This document shows, in pieces, positions 25,620 through 36,174 of a DNA stretch of 64,000 nt. Every line of letters starts with the position of its first letter. The stretch's first letter is position 1. The stretch is from NCBI GenBank assembly GCA_030248065.1, contig JASAMV010005142.1:1-64000 (forward strand). The letters run 5' to 3'. The notes under the pieces were generated by a model. That model had not been told where the DNA came from and ran no database searches. It was given only the letters and a program-made list of their open reading frames with translations. The translations under genes and the position numbers were made by a program. Source of the DNA: Rhynchonema sp. JSB1_4. Its lineage: Eukaryota; Nematoda; Chromadorea; Monhysterida; Xyalidae.

Positions 25620-25946
25620 TAGTCCGTCCACCAGTTCATGGCACTTTGTGTTGCTGCTGGCCGACTTGTTCCCTTCCTCCACGTTCTAATGAAAGAGAAA
25701 TTGAGTTTCCGAAAAAAATTATTTTTGCTCCTAAAATGCTGTTTTTATGAAATCGACGTGTTTTATAGATTTTAATTTAATTTAATTTTAAATTTGATCG
25801 AATTCAATCGTTTTCGACACATTTTACTATTTTTTTAAGTTTTTTGCAAAATCGCTCACACTCAATTTCTCTTTCATTAGAACGTGGAGGAAGGGACCAA
25901 ACCAGCCAGCAGCAACACAAAGTGCCATGAGCTGGTGGACGGACTA
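25620..25946. mobile_element. MITE, TAGTCCGTCC family
   Basis: The element is 327 bp with TA on both sides (25618-25619, 25947-25948). It is close to the copies at 15269 and 43969, including the TTTAATTTAATTTAA core, which suggests fairly recent spread. Confidence 0.88.
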
Positions 25947-25948
25947 TA

Positions 25949-26999
25949 CACATATTTTTACAATATTTCAAAAGCAAGCGGTCAACTGAGGTCAAGCTCA
26001 TAATGTCGCATGTTTGTAATCATTAGTTTGCTCCTGGGAGTTTTATGGTACAGCTGTTCAGATCTGAGAGCTTCCAAAGGACTTGTTTTTTACGAGAAAT
26101 ATCTAACGCATCAAAATTATTGGCAGCGAATCATTTTTTGGAAAACAACAGGTTCAAAGTTTTCAAAATTTAAAAAAAATTTAAATTACGAAGAGAAAGA
26201 ACAACAGTGTCTGAGAAATGTATGAGAAAAACCGTAACAAAAATCAGCACAGCCGCCAACACATGAAAGAAAAGAAACATCAAATTCAAATGTGCAAAAC
26301 ACAGACATGAAATTTTGTCATAAATATCATATGCAACCAAATCTTGAACAGTAACCCGCAGTATGCCAAAGATTGGTACAGCTACTTTACATATATTCCA
26401 AGCCAATAGAACAAACACTGAGTGAAACATCATCATATTTGCTGCTGTCTGTGTGCGTGATGTAACAAGGCGGGGCTTGTCAACAAGGGCTGCTGTGAGG
26501 TTGGCGCACCCCTCTGCATGGCATACGGTAGGTGCACAGGGGTGGGTCCGCCAGTATTGGTCATCATGTTTATGTGTCGCGTGGGCGTGGACGCGTAACC
26601 CATCTGAAGTTTAATTATATTTGGCAGTGAAACATCAGTGAGTACTGGATTATGTACAGCTATATTCGTTAGCTTTCGAGTCAGACGCAGCAGCCACACT
26701 TGCACTTGTTATCATGCCCATTTGCCATATCGACTCACTGGGAGAACTTGTGCATCCGTACAGAAGATGAGTGGGTGCATGGCGAAAACACTCAAAGAAA
26801 CCCGCATTACGCATCTTGTGTTTTTCGAAAACGTCGTGTGAAACTGGAACCACCAGTTTGACGCAGAAATACTTGTTATCATGCCCATTGTTGTGAACTT
26901 GCTCAGATTCGCACTAACGATAACCTTGGCGACGCCCCATTAGGCATGACACACAGGTTAGCTGATCGCTCTGTCCGTTGCACGCTATCTGATAACAAG
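25949..26999. other. Intergenic, downstream of the Frizzled gene
   Basis: No gene is recognised. It carries two copies of TGATGTTTCA on the minus strand (26423, 26628) and two CTTGTTATCATGCCCATT strings (about 26706, 26873) that recur in variant form near 20799. A diverged copy of the GCACTGACGATGA repeat lies near 26904. Confidence 0.4.
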
Positions 27000-29900
27000 T
27001 TAGATAAAGTATACTGTATAAAGTGGCTGAACCGTACAACGAACCTGCGAGCTAGACACGTCCGTGTGACTTTTGACGGCAATAATCGCTTCAGCAGGAT
27101 GGTATGCAACATCAGTCCGTGAGAGGAGTTGACCGTTGCGCGAGCCCGAACTGGGACTTGGCACTGTCAGCGAGTCACGGCAGCAAAAAGTGACGCAGAG
27201 AAAGTCACGCCAGGATGCGGCGGTCTTGCGCGACCAAATCCACAGACCGCACGTTACGCCCACGACGAGGGACATGGCGTACTTTATCAGGGCCAGCACG
27301 AACACTGTCTCGCTGGGGTGGATGCCTGTGTGAAATTTTTTTGTGTTATTGAATTCAGGCACTGCGGATTTGGACGAAACGTTATTCACACACTTGGCCA
27401 TCATCTGGTGAATTTGCACTGACGATGATCTGGTGCATCAGGTGAGAAAACGGGTGGAAACGAGGCCAAAAACTCACAGCTGTTACATCATTCGGACAGT
27501 GCATAAGTACTAGACTTGGTTGGAATCAGCTAGCCATGGATATCCTACGACGAAATATCCGGAACCCTCCCTGGCGACGGAATGTCTTTCGGTTCTCTTC
27601 AATAATGTACTGTTCCAACCTGTCTGCTCACATGGACACATTGCATCGCGTTCCCATTGTTGTCGAAAGTGTTGTTCATACAACAGACTCGCGACCACGG
27701 CTGACGTTGGTATTGTGTACAGGACGGCAAACAGGCCCAACTTGATAATCAGGCGCTCTAATTTGTCCAATCGATATTGACCGTATTGCGGTTTGAGATC
27801 GTGACGAATGCGCACCAGTGAGATGAAACCAGATATGAGGAAGAAACTGCCGAAGAGCAGATAGATCACCAACGGGCCTGAGAAGGTTAGAATGGAGATA
27901 TATTGGTCGCACAATGACTAATGGAGAAAATTTATCCAAAATTCAAAGGATGGACCCTGATTCAGGCTCGGCCACGCTCACCTACTGTTTAACCACTAAG
28001 CTACTTGTATGTCCGAGAAAACATTTTCATCTGAAAATATAAACCAGTAGAACAACCACCTGCTGACAGCAACGTGGTTGTTTTACTGGTAATTTTCAGG
28101 TGAAAATGTTTCGTGAGAAATACAAGTAACTGAGTGGTTAACAGTGGCTGAGCGTGGCAGTTCCTGAATCAGGGTCCATCCTTTGACTTTTGGATAAATT
28201 CTCCATTAGTCATTGTGCGACCAATAGCAAGTTACGCAGTAGGCATATGGGATACCTATACAGTCGACATGTTCTCTGATGAACCTCTTTATAGTGAATC
28301 CTCGTTCTAGTAAACAAACGACTAATTTTTGCCAACATTTATGCCGAGTGAATATTGGCTTTTGTGAACGAAAATGTTTCCGATTTCTCAGATGATGGAA
28401 ACCGGCACAGTTTTGTTGTCGCGCATTGAAGTTGACAGCAGATTGGGCGTCAAAATTGCGTTCAAAAAGTGTTTCCCATCCGGTTTTACCATTAAAAATG
28501 TCAAAAATTATTTTTAAGTTTTAATCCTCCCAACACCAACCCAACACAAATGCCCTCAGCATGTTTGTGTTCGTGTTTCCCACATAACATATTCCAGCAA
28601 GTGGATCACCGTCCACCCCGCTTAGTGCCATGATCATCGCTGATTTGACTGCGGGCAGAATCCAGGCCAATGCATGGAAGTAGCCTGAAACATTAGGCAA
28701 GCGTGGTATAATAATAATGGTGTCAAACTTGATGATTGGCTCGGTTCCACTTATTGGTCACGTGACGTTTGAATCAGAGAGTTTCAAGCCACGAATTCCT
28801 ACCACCACGTGTTTTTTCCATGATCGAAATCAACCAAGTTTGTTTTTACTCTGGTCGAAATTAGTCGAAATCCATAAATATCCTTAGTTGAAGAATTCCC
28901 AGCGACAAAGGCGGATCCGGCCTAATCTCCAAGGTTTACGCATAAGCTCAAGTTTGACCTACCAGCGTAGCCAGATATCGCTTCGTTCGACCATTTGAGA
29001 CCGGCAGCCAGAAACCACGTGAAACTCAGAATCACCCACCTGGAAAGAAGAAGAAATGTTTCAACTTTTCTTATTAAGGTCTGCTTTCACGACTAGCAAA
29101 CGTTGCGCGAGGGTCCTGTTGTAACTTGTAAATAAACAGAATGAATAAACACAAAAGTGAAACATCAGCGAACAGGATGACTAAAATCAAAAATGAAACA
29201 TCAGCCAGCCTGCACGAACCATACACTGGATGCCATGCCAAAATAGTAGACAAACAGGAACACAACAGTGCACCGCGTCAGCTGTGTGGCACCGCCGTGC
29301 ACTATGTTGCCATCGCATGCCACTGAGTCGTGACCTGGTATGTGTGAAACATCATTTCCTGTTTTGTGGACTCGGTCGGGTCTCTTTACAGAGACATGGT
29401 TTGCCATTTTTTGGTCAAATATTAAGAGTAAGAGTAAAAATCCAGAGGGCTTCTGGCAGATGACTGTACAGTATATTAGGAGATCAAAATCGAATTTAGA
29501 TCAAATTGTTTCAATTTATATGCGGTGGGGTTTCAATCCAAGGGGGTTGCCGTAAAGAGGCGTACATGTACAGTACATTGCACATCTCAGTGTCCAACAA
29601 AACAATTTGAAAAAAAAATAAAAACAACCAACCAGCGGCCAGTCGGATGATGTAGCCAATGGACATGCCGAAACAGCAGAACGCCAGGAAAAATATCGGA
29701 CGTTCGGGGTATCGAAATCGGGATCGGTCGATCAGAAAGGTCGCCACCGTGAGTGCAGTCATAATGGCACAGCATATGGACCAGGCACCCAACCATCGGT
29801 CAAGGAACACTCGGTGGGAGGGGTACGCGTGTAGATAGGGACTGAAACATTATACATACATACTGTATGTAGTAGATGGGCTGCGGTTGGCACATCTTAT

Positions 29901-31867
29901 GTATTTTTGACAAGTTCTCCGCCTATGTACATGTCTGTTTCTATCCTGTGTTTATAACAGACACAACGTGCCCCCAGATCACCGTCGGTGCGACTCCACA
30001 CAGTGACCTGGCAAGCTTTGGTGATGATGCGGGACTCATCATGCGCGTTGATGTGACCGGAGACCGGTCCGATCGCCAAAGTTTTTAATCGCGACCTTGA
30101 TATCCGCTGTCCAGTACCAGACACTTACAGAAAGTGCAAACTATATTTTAGTAAACACATAAAAAATGACAACTAGAAATTATCTTTGGCCTATACCTGT
30201 AGCACGGATAGGCGCAATGCGACACGTTGCCGACATAACGTTGTGCGGCGACAGCATTCGTCATCACCACAAACGGACGCAGGCAACGACAATCACATGT
30301 GCTTGTGTCAAGCACTGAAATCAATAAAAAAATTTCGTGTTTTGTCGAATTTTTTTTAGTAATTTATCAAAAAAGACAACTTTGGTGCCACAAAATGTGA
30401 ATTACCGGAAACTTTATCGCCACCCTTTGACCATGTGGGTCTTTTAGTGGCCGGGATCACAATTGACGGTTTGACTGTCGTGGTCGTCTTCGCCAGCTGT
30501 TCCTTCGGCGGTCCCATGCACAACTGACCTGTAGATTGAAGCGGTTATGTTTCATAAAGTTGTGAACGAAAAAGTACAATCAACCCTCTTTGTCGTGTTT
30601 ATGGCGAAATAACTGGGACCCGTTCGCCATGCAGAGTGGTAATCACTAGACACTTATCGCATCGCTCGAAACTTTTCACAATACATATTATTCATTATCA
30701 CCATAAAGAGGGCAGTGTATACAGGGATCTGAGCCTGATTTCAAAAGGCAGAGCATCAAACCTGAACTTGGGTTCGACTCCGGCAGTTTGTTGCAGTCGA
30801 GATGTTCCGGCCAGGTGAAACCGAAACGTTTCATTAGCGGCAGACAACCGTCCCTGAAAATCTGGTTGACTATTGAGTAAGTTGTACGCGAGCATAAAAC
30901 CAAGTCGTAGGTACATTCTGTATACGTGTACGTGTGTTTTTGGGATCCCGTGGCTATCTGGTGCATTCGCACTGATGATAACCTGGTGCATCGCTCGTCT
31001 GTGACGAGGTAGGTCGAAAGGGGCAATCAAAAGCCACACTACACAATGCCAAACTAGACCCACAGACAATATGATGCGATAAGCGACAAAAACCAACCGT
31101 GCATCTTCACAGACATGTCTACAGGGTGGCAGGGGTTCGTCATAGTTGTGCATGCAGATCGGTACGTACACGGAGCACAGGAAGAAACGCAGATATTGTG
31201 AACAGTCCAGCTGAAATAATTGGGGAAAATTAGTCGGTGGTGTTTGGTAACACGTAGTCTACCCTTCACATACATGGCGATGTAACGTCATTTGTGAAGA
31301 ATGGTCAATGAGAGTGGTACAAACTACGAGGTTAACAGCAGATCCGAAGTCGGAGAAGTATTGATCGAAAATGTTCGCAAAGGCTGCTATTGTATGAACA
31401 ATGTTACTATACAATATACAAGTAAAGGGCACTTGTATCGGATGACTGAATTTACACGGTGAGTTCCGCACTTAAAAACAGGCAAGTAAAAAGTACTATA
31501 TATCTTGCCCAGCGTGCTGCTGCAGTCTTTCCCAGCATTTTGCTCACAAAATAATTTTCGAGTATTGCAAAAATTTCACAAAAAAAATAAAAAAATGTTT
31601 TCATTTATTTTTCTCAAACCTCACCTCAACGAGCGGGTAGAACTGATGCACCTCGAGGCCGGCCTCCTCCTGTTTCATGTGATTGAACTTGTTGGGCATC
31701 GAAGTTTGGTTGTACCCAATTCGTTCGCACATCGGCACCGTGATCTTTTCGCATTTCTTCTGCTGGCGACGGACACCTTGCAAACTCAGGGTGCTGGCGG
31801 GTAGCAGAATTAGCAATGGTATCAGTTGGAGCATGCTGTTGAGGTATGGAGTATTGAGCGCCGTCAT
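27000..31867 (-). CDS. fz: Frizzled 5/8-type Wnt receptor, 11 exons, 623 aa
   Basis: Seven-pass plasma-membrane receptor for Wnt. Exons in transcript order: 31867-31625, 31210-31098, 30853-30762, 30528-30406, 30314-30197, 29841-29633, 29334-29220, 29039-28963, 28684-28541, 27877-27566, 27325-27000. All junctions are GT-AG, and phases agree throughout (1,872 nt with stop). Signal peptide about residues 1-28. The cysteine-rich domain follows with all ten Cys: [47 protein letters not shown]. Then a linker with [10 protein letters not shown] and seven TM segments, with [37 protein letters not shown] and [11 protein letters not shown]. The KTxxxW Dishevelled-binding motif is KTAASW (549-554), followed by a short Ser-rich tail. 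Matches such as [10 protein letters not shown] favour the Fz5/8 subgroup over Fz1/2/7 or Fz4, by recall only. The exon 10 donor (GTTCCG) and exon 7 donor are weak but phase-forced. Confidence 0.95.
27899..28229. mobile_element. MITE in Frizzled intron 9
   Basis: About 330 bp, beginning TATTGGTCGCACAATGACTA and ending in its reverse complement; the arms pair over roughly 150 bp each. It lies 22 bp from exon 10, so the element supplies part of the acceptor region. A diverged relative is at 35731-36012. Confidence 0.8.
30575..30722. mobile_element. Small MITE in Frizzled intron 3
   Basis: TACAATCAACCCTCTTTGTC at the left pairs with CACCATAAAGAGGGCAGTGT at the right. Same loose family as 23431-23524 and 59728-59903. 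Confidence 0.55.
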
Positions 31868-33300
31868 CGTAGTACAATCTGAAAACTTTAGCGTGAAAAT
31901 ATTTTGAGGTGCAAAAACAAATTAAAAAATGGCCTTTTCGACGACGCACATAAAAATTCTGCGTGGCACCACATGAGAATCATACCATCGTTATAAAAGC
32001 GCGCCCCGCATACAGTAGTACAACCAGAAATAGAAAGGGGCGATAGAACCAAAAGCAAATTATCAGCTGATGTGGCGCTGTTGTGGTGAAGCACCGGAAC
32101 CACACTATTTGGGGGGTAATCTTCCGCAAAGAAAAAATTCATTCCACCCAGTTTCCACACAGATGGCGCAGAGGGAGAGAAAGGCTTAGGATACGGATTA
32201 AAAGCCGTCACACACTCTACGCTGCTCTGCTCTACTGCTCTAAGGGTTCTATAACCGAAAATATATTGGGCATAATTCGTGGACGTCAAGTTTTGTGGCT
32301 TTAGGAACCAAAAGCGGTACTCAAAAATTTTCTCTGGAGCTCCGGCATACACTGGCATGTTGCGTGCCCCAGACAAGCACACGAGCTGTCATTAAAAGCA
32401 CATTTCTGTCGGGTTAACACGCACGACGACATAACGGAAGTTTGAGTATATTATACAGTATACATGGACATATGGAACATTCTGAGATGCTGCTTGACAT
32501 AATGTAGGTTATGTACACAGCCTGAATGACCAAGGGAATTGCATTGCTAAACGTGTGCATGCTCAAATACTAGCACTTCCTTTCCCTTTCGTATCATGAA
32601 GCCCTTTCCGTCTCATGATAACGACCAAAGAATAGAAGAACGAAGTTCCATAATCCACTTCACATCGAGTTATGATTAATAATGAGAAAAGTTGATTTGA
32701 GGCACAGTATTTGCTTCGAAATGAACCCTGATGATAGACTAAAGATGATCAATTCTGACATCAAAATATGAAGACGTAAAGATCTGGCGGGAAATTAGCA
32801 ATTTCGAGGTGTTCATAGGAAAAAGGGTTCTAAAAGGTGAAATGATAAATGATACAGGTACACCGTGAAATATCCCGAGAAAGCCTATACAGCTTCAAAT
32901 GGACAGAAAATTATGAAAGCTTTATGCACGGAATGTACGGAAGTGCAGAAGCTTTGGGATGTCTGTCGCAGCAATAAGCCAGGCGGCAGTGTACCCCGCT
33001 ACACGTAAAGCTAACTAAACTGTCCGTGGCTTTTAATTTCAAGCCTGATGCCCAAAACAGGCAGGGCTCAAATTACCCCCTGTGTACAGTAGTGCATATG
33101 CGACGCTCTATTGAGCTGCAGTTTCTTGTGCTTCAGGGCTTATCCACGTATAGCGCTGAATGCGATGTGAAGTGCAAAAGCCTGAAATATAATGCATTCC
33201 TGTTAGCCCGTATGACTAAGCTGAAAGTTGAATGCTTCTTCTTGGGCTGCATAGGAGCGGTTCAGGATTGAATTTCATATACGGGAAACCTTTGCGGGGT
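31868..33300. other. Upstream of Frizzled, no further gene recognised
   Basis: A 164-codon minus-strand open frame (31888-32382) lies just upstream of the Frizzled ATG but has no recognisable domain and is more likely 5' flank or leader. The rest is AT-rich. The Frizzled promoter should be here, with no clear core element. Confidence 0.35.
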
Positions 33301-33394
33301 CCTTTTCAAGAAAGGTGCAAAAATGTTTATAGCGCCGGACGTTTGTACGTTTTGGAAAGTCTTGCTGACACTTGATACATCGCAAAAGTCACCG

Positions 33395-33529
33395 GGACAG
33401 CCTTTCGTTGGCGCCTGTTTGGAAGCAGATAAACCAAAACTACAATCCTTGGTTCGAGCCCCATCGCATGGAGTCACAGCTCTTGCTGAAATTACAGACG
33501 ACAAAAACAACAACAACAACAACAACAAA
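33395..33529 (+). repeat. SINE-like unit ending in (AAC)n
   Basis: A pol III B-box-like GGTTCGAGCCC (33450-33460) lies about 50 bp before an (AAC)n tail at 33503-33529, as in tRNA-derived SINEs. The A box is not convincing. A 175-codon open frame (33323-33850) runs through this unit and its Asn-rich tract, so I do not call it a gene. Confidence 0.4.
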
Positions 33530-35322
33530 ATGATGTTTACTTCAGAAAAGCAGCAGCGGGGTGCAAAGTATGGCTCGTTGCGTTGTATTGTCAAAATACC
33601 CCGCTGTGAAGACAAGCTCAACAAAAAATATTCGAAACCAAATAATAAGCCGAAAATTGGCCGGTTTAGCGTTGCTCGAAAAACACCAAGCGGCTTATCT
33701 CTTGCACGAAGAACACTCTCTAATAACCATAAGGGCGACTTTCTGTGTGAAAATATAACTACGGTAGGTAGACAAATTAGTACATCAACATCTTATCAAA
33801 GTTCAGTATTGGACGCATGCATGCATGTTGCATGGCGGCAAAATGGGTAGCACAAAGGGACGCTACACAACATGAGACTTGAAAACGAAGAATGAAAATT
33901 CTGGTGATGATTTAGTTGATGTTTTGTGCGTCACGCAAGTTCAAAAAAACTATACCCCGTGCTGGTGAAAATATCGGTTCAATTGAGAAAATTCCGCAGG
34001 GCTACAGTGTTAGATATTTTACGTGACATTTAATTCATGGTCTTTCCAATTTTTTCGCAAAACCAAGGCAAATGTGCACAACGCGCAGCAGTGCAAGTCC
34101 AGGAAACACAACACACAAATTGTATCTTTACATGGCGCAGTCATGCGAAAACAAAATGCATCAAGTAAAGACGCTCTGTTCTCTTTCTTTGCCTATGCGC
34201 CGAGTGGCCAATAAGGTTCACCGCAGGTTACGGTAGCGAAAATTTGAGTTGTTAGTTTATGCAAAGGACTTAGGAAAATGTTTTTCTTAAGTTTCTAGAT
34301 AGAACTATTTTGATGGTACATGGTCGGATAAACAGATTTCATCCCGCCGAAAATACTGGTCACCGACAGGCCTGGGGGTGGTCAGATCCCGTGTAAAATC
34401 GCAAATGTTCACGCCTGGGCGGGTTTCAAGCCCACAAAGTCCATTACGGAGGTATACACTTCATGATATAATCAGATAACATCGTCGAGCCAGGTACCCC
34501 GCTGTGTCCATATGAACCAAATTTGGGTACCTGTCAAGTCCAGTTACCGAAACATAACGCCAGTGTGTTCGCGCGCTCATGTGAGAATAATAGGGCTACC
34601 AGAATCATGAAATGATTACACAACGTGAGAGGCAGGTACGGGCATAGCTCAGGGGTCTATTATGAGGGACAGTAACACACAGTTCCGGTAAAAAAATTTC
34701 GAAAGGCACTGTTTTGCAATGGAGGAGTCTGGACCCATGGTGATGTTTCAGCCACACACAACTATAGCAACAGTGTTGCGTGTCTTTTTCTTTCAGCTGA
34801 AGTGGACCCTCCTCGAGCTCCAGGACATTCTCGGTAATCTATGAACTGAATGATGTTCCCATAATATAATTGGAAATCGAAATCTTATTGTCCTCATGGT
34901 CACACTATACGCACTGATCATGTGTGGTGGAAAGCATATCCAAGCACGATTATCTTCCCACCAGCATTGCAGAATCGGTAACTTACAGCATGTTGTGAAT
35001 GTAAAGCAGGTTTTGCATTCCAACCAAGTCGCAGATGCGACCAGCCAACAACCAATAATCCAATACTCGAACCGTTAACACGACGTCATGGTCAAATTAT
35101 CACGTTCAAAGCCAACGTCGGCCCATTACAATGTCACACCGACATCTTTACCGCAATATGTCAAGTGATGTCTGGTAATGTGGTGTTGAGTACTAGCAAG
35201 TTACCCAATACCAGAACGGTACCCACTGGAATAATAATAATTGTAATAATTCCCATTCTTGCAAACCGCAACGCACCACAGGGGCAGTATATTGTGCATA
35301 CCGTATCTGTCACTACGAATTA
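33530..35322. other. No gene seen
   Basis: Only short frames without splice support. One copy of TGATGTTTCA lies at 34741-34750. No other repeat was recognised. Confidence 0.35.
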
Positions 35323-35571
35323 ATGCAACATGGCGGAAGGATCAGGCCGGGCCAAAAGAAGAGAATGCCATACTATGTAATATCGCGAATAAATAACATA
35401 AAAGTGCAAGTCAAGTATACTAACGGTAAGAGCACAGTCGGAGTCTATGAAATAATGGACGAAAATGAAGAATATTATGTTACCAAAATAAAGGGGCGGC
35501 GAACGGGATCGGACATGATCGGATGTGTCTGGTCGTTTTTAAACTTAGTACAATTTATTGATATTACTTAG
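35323..35571 (+). CDS. Short unrecognised open frame, 82 aa
   Basis: ATG-initiated frame, basic at the start (RPGQKKRMPYYVISRI) then mixed, containing KVQVKYTNGKSTVGVYEIMD. It reads like a plausible small beta-rich protein, but I recognise no family. A good internal donor, AACG followed by GTAAGA at about 35425, means it could also be only a first exon. Nothing nearby supports either reading. Confidence 0.2.
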   Translation: MQHGGRIRPGQKKRMPYYVISRINNIKVQVKYTNGKSTVGVYEIMDENEEYYVTKIKGRRTGSDMIGCVWSFLNLVQFIDIT

Positions 35572-35730
35572 ACCACCGGAAAACTTGATGCTTGAGCTGC
35601 CCGTACTGTTACAAGAAATAGTCGCCTTGACATCGACTAGAAATGAAGAACTTCAATCAGTAAAGCGCGCGTAGGTATACATACTACGCACATCATGATG
35701 GAAATTACTATCTGAACATCGTGGTTATGT

Positions 35731-36012
35731 ATTGGTTGCACAATGACTTTACTGTATAAGAATTGGTCGAATTTTTTTCCTGAATCGTAAAGAGGGAAAG
35801 TGACGGGGTGGTGACGTTGCGTTGCGTGATCGCACACAAAGCATGTAGTAAAGAGAATGTTTCAGACCTGCGCCAGCGTGGTTGATCTGCTGGGTTATTT
35901 TCAGGTGAAAATGTTTTGTGAGAATCACAAATAGCACAGTGGTTAAGAGTGACTGAACGTGAAAATCAGGATTGATTTGATGAATTCTTATATGGTCATT
36001 GTGCGACCAATA
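35731..36012. mobile_element. Diverged relative of the 27899 MITE
   Basis: GGTTGCACAATGAC at the left and GTCATTGTGCGACCAATA at the right are inverted. The interior shares AGGTGAAAATGTTTTGTGAG with the Frizzled-intron copy. It contains TAGCACAGTGGTTAAGA, which resembles a tRNA A box. Confidence 0.6.
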
Positions 36013-36077
36013 GCTATTCTATTCATACGGGGACATCGTCGCGCGTTTTGACTTGGTCGCGCGTTTTTTCAACTAGC

Positions 36078-36172
36078 TTCAGTTTAGGCTTAGGCTTAGG
36101 CTTAGGCTTATTATTGGGCTTAGGCTTAGGCTTAGGCCTACACTTCGGCTTAGGCCCAGGCTTAGGCTTCCA
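36078..36172 (+). repeat. Interstitial telomere-like (TTAGGC)n tract
   Basis: Several TTAGGC units in a row, with a few variants (TTATTATTGGGC, TTCGGC, CCAGGC). TTAGGC is the canonical nematode telomere hexamer. A shorter related patch is at about 6968. Here it is internal and degenerate, so an interstitial relic and not a chromosome end. Confidence 0.75.
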
Positions 36173-36174
36173 GC

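Noticed and set aside
30765..30782. Pol III B box GGTTCGACTCC on the plus strand
   Set aside because: It is the antisense of Frizzled exon 3 coding sequence, with no A box upstream.
31888..32382. 164-codon minus-strand frame upstream of Frizzled
   Set aside because: No in-phase link to the Frizzled start and no recognisable domain; more likely leader or chance.
33323..33850. 175-codon ATG-started frame
   Set aside because: It runs through a SINE-like unit and its (AAC)n tail, with no domain and no splice support.
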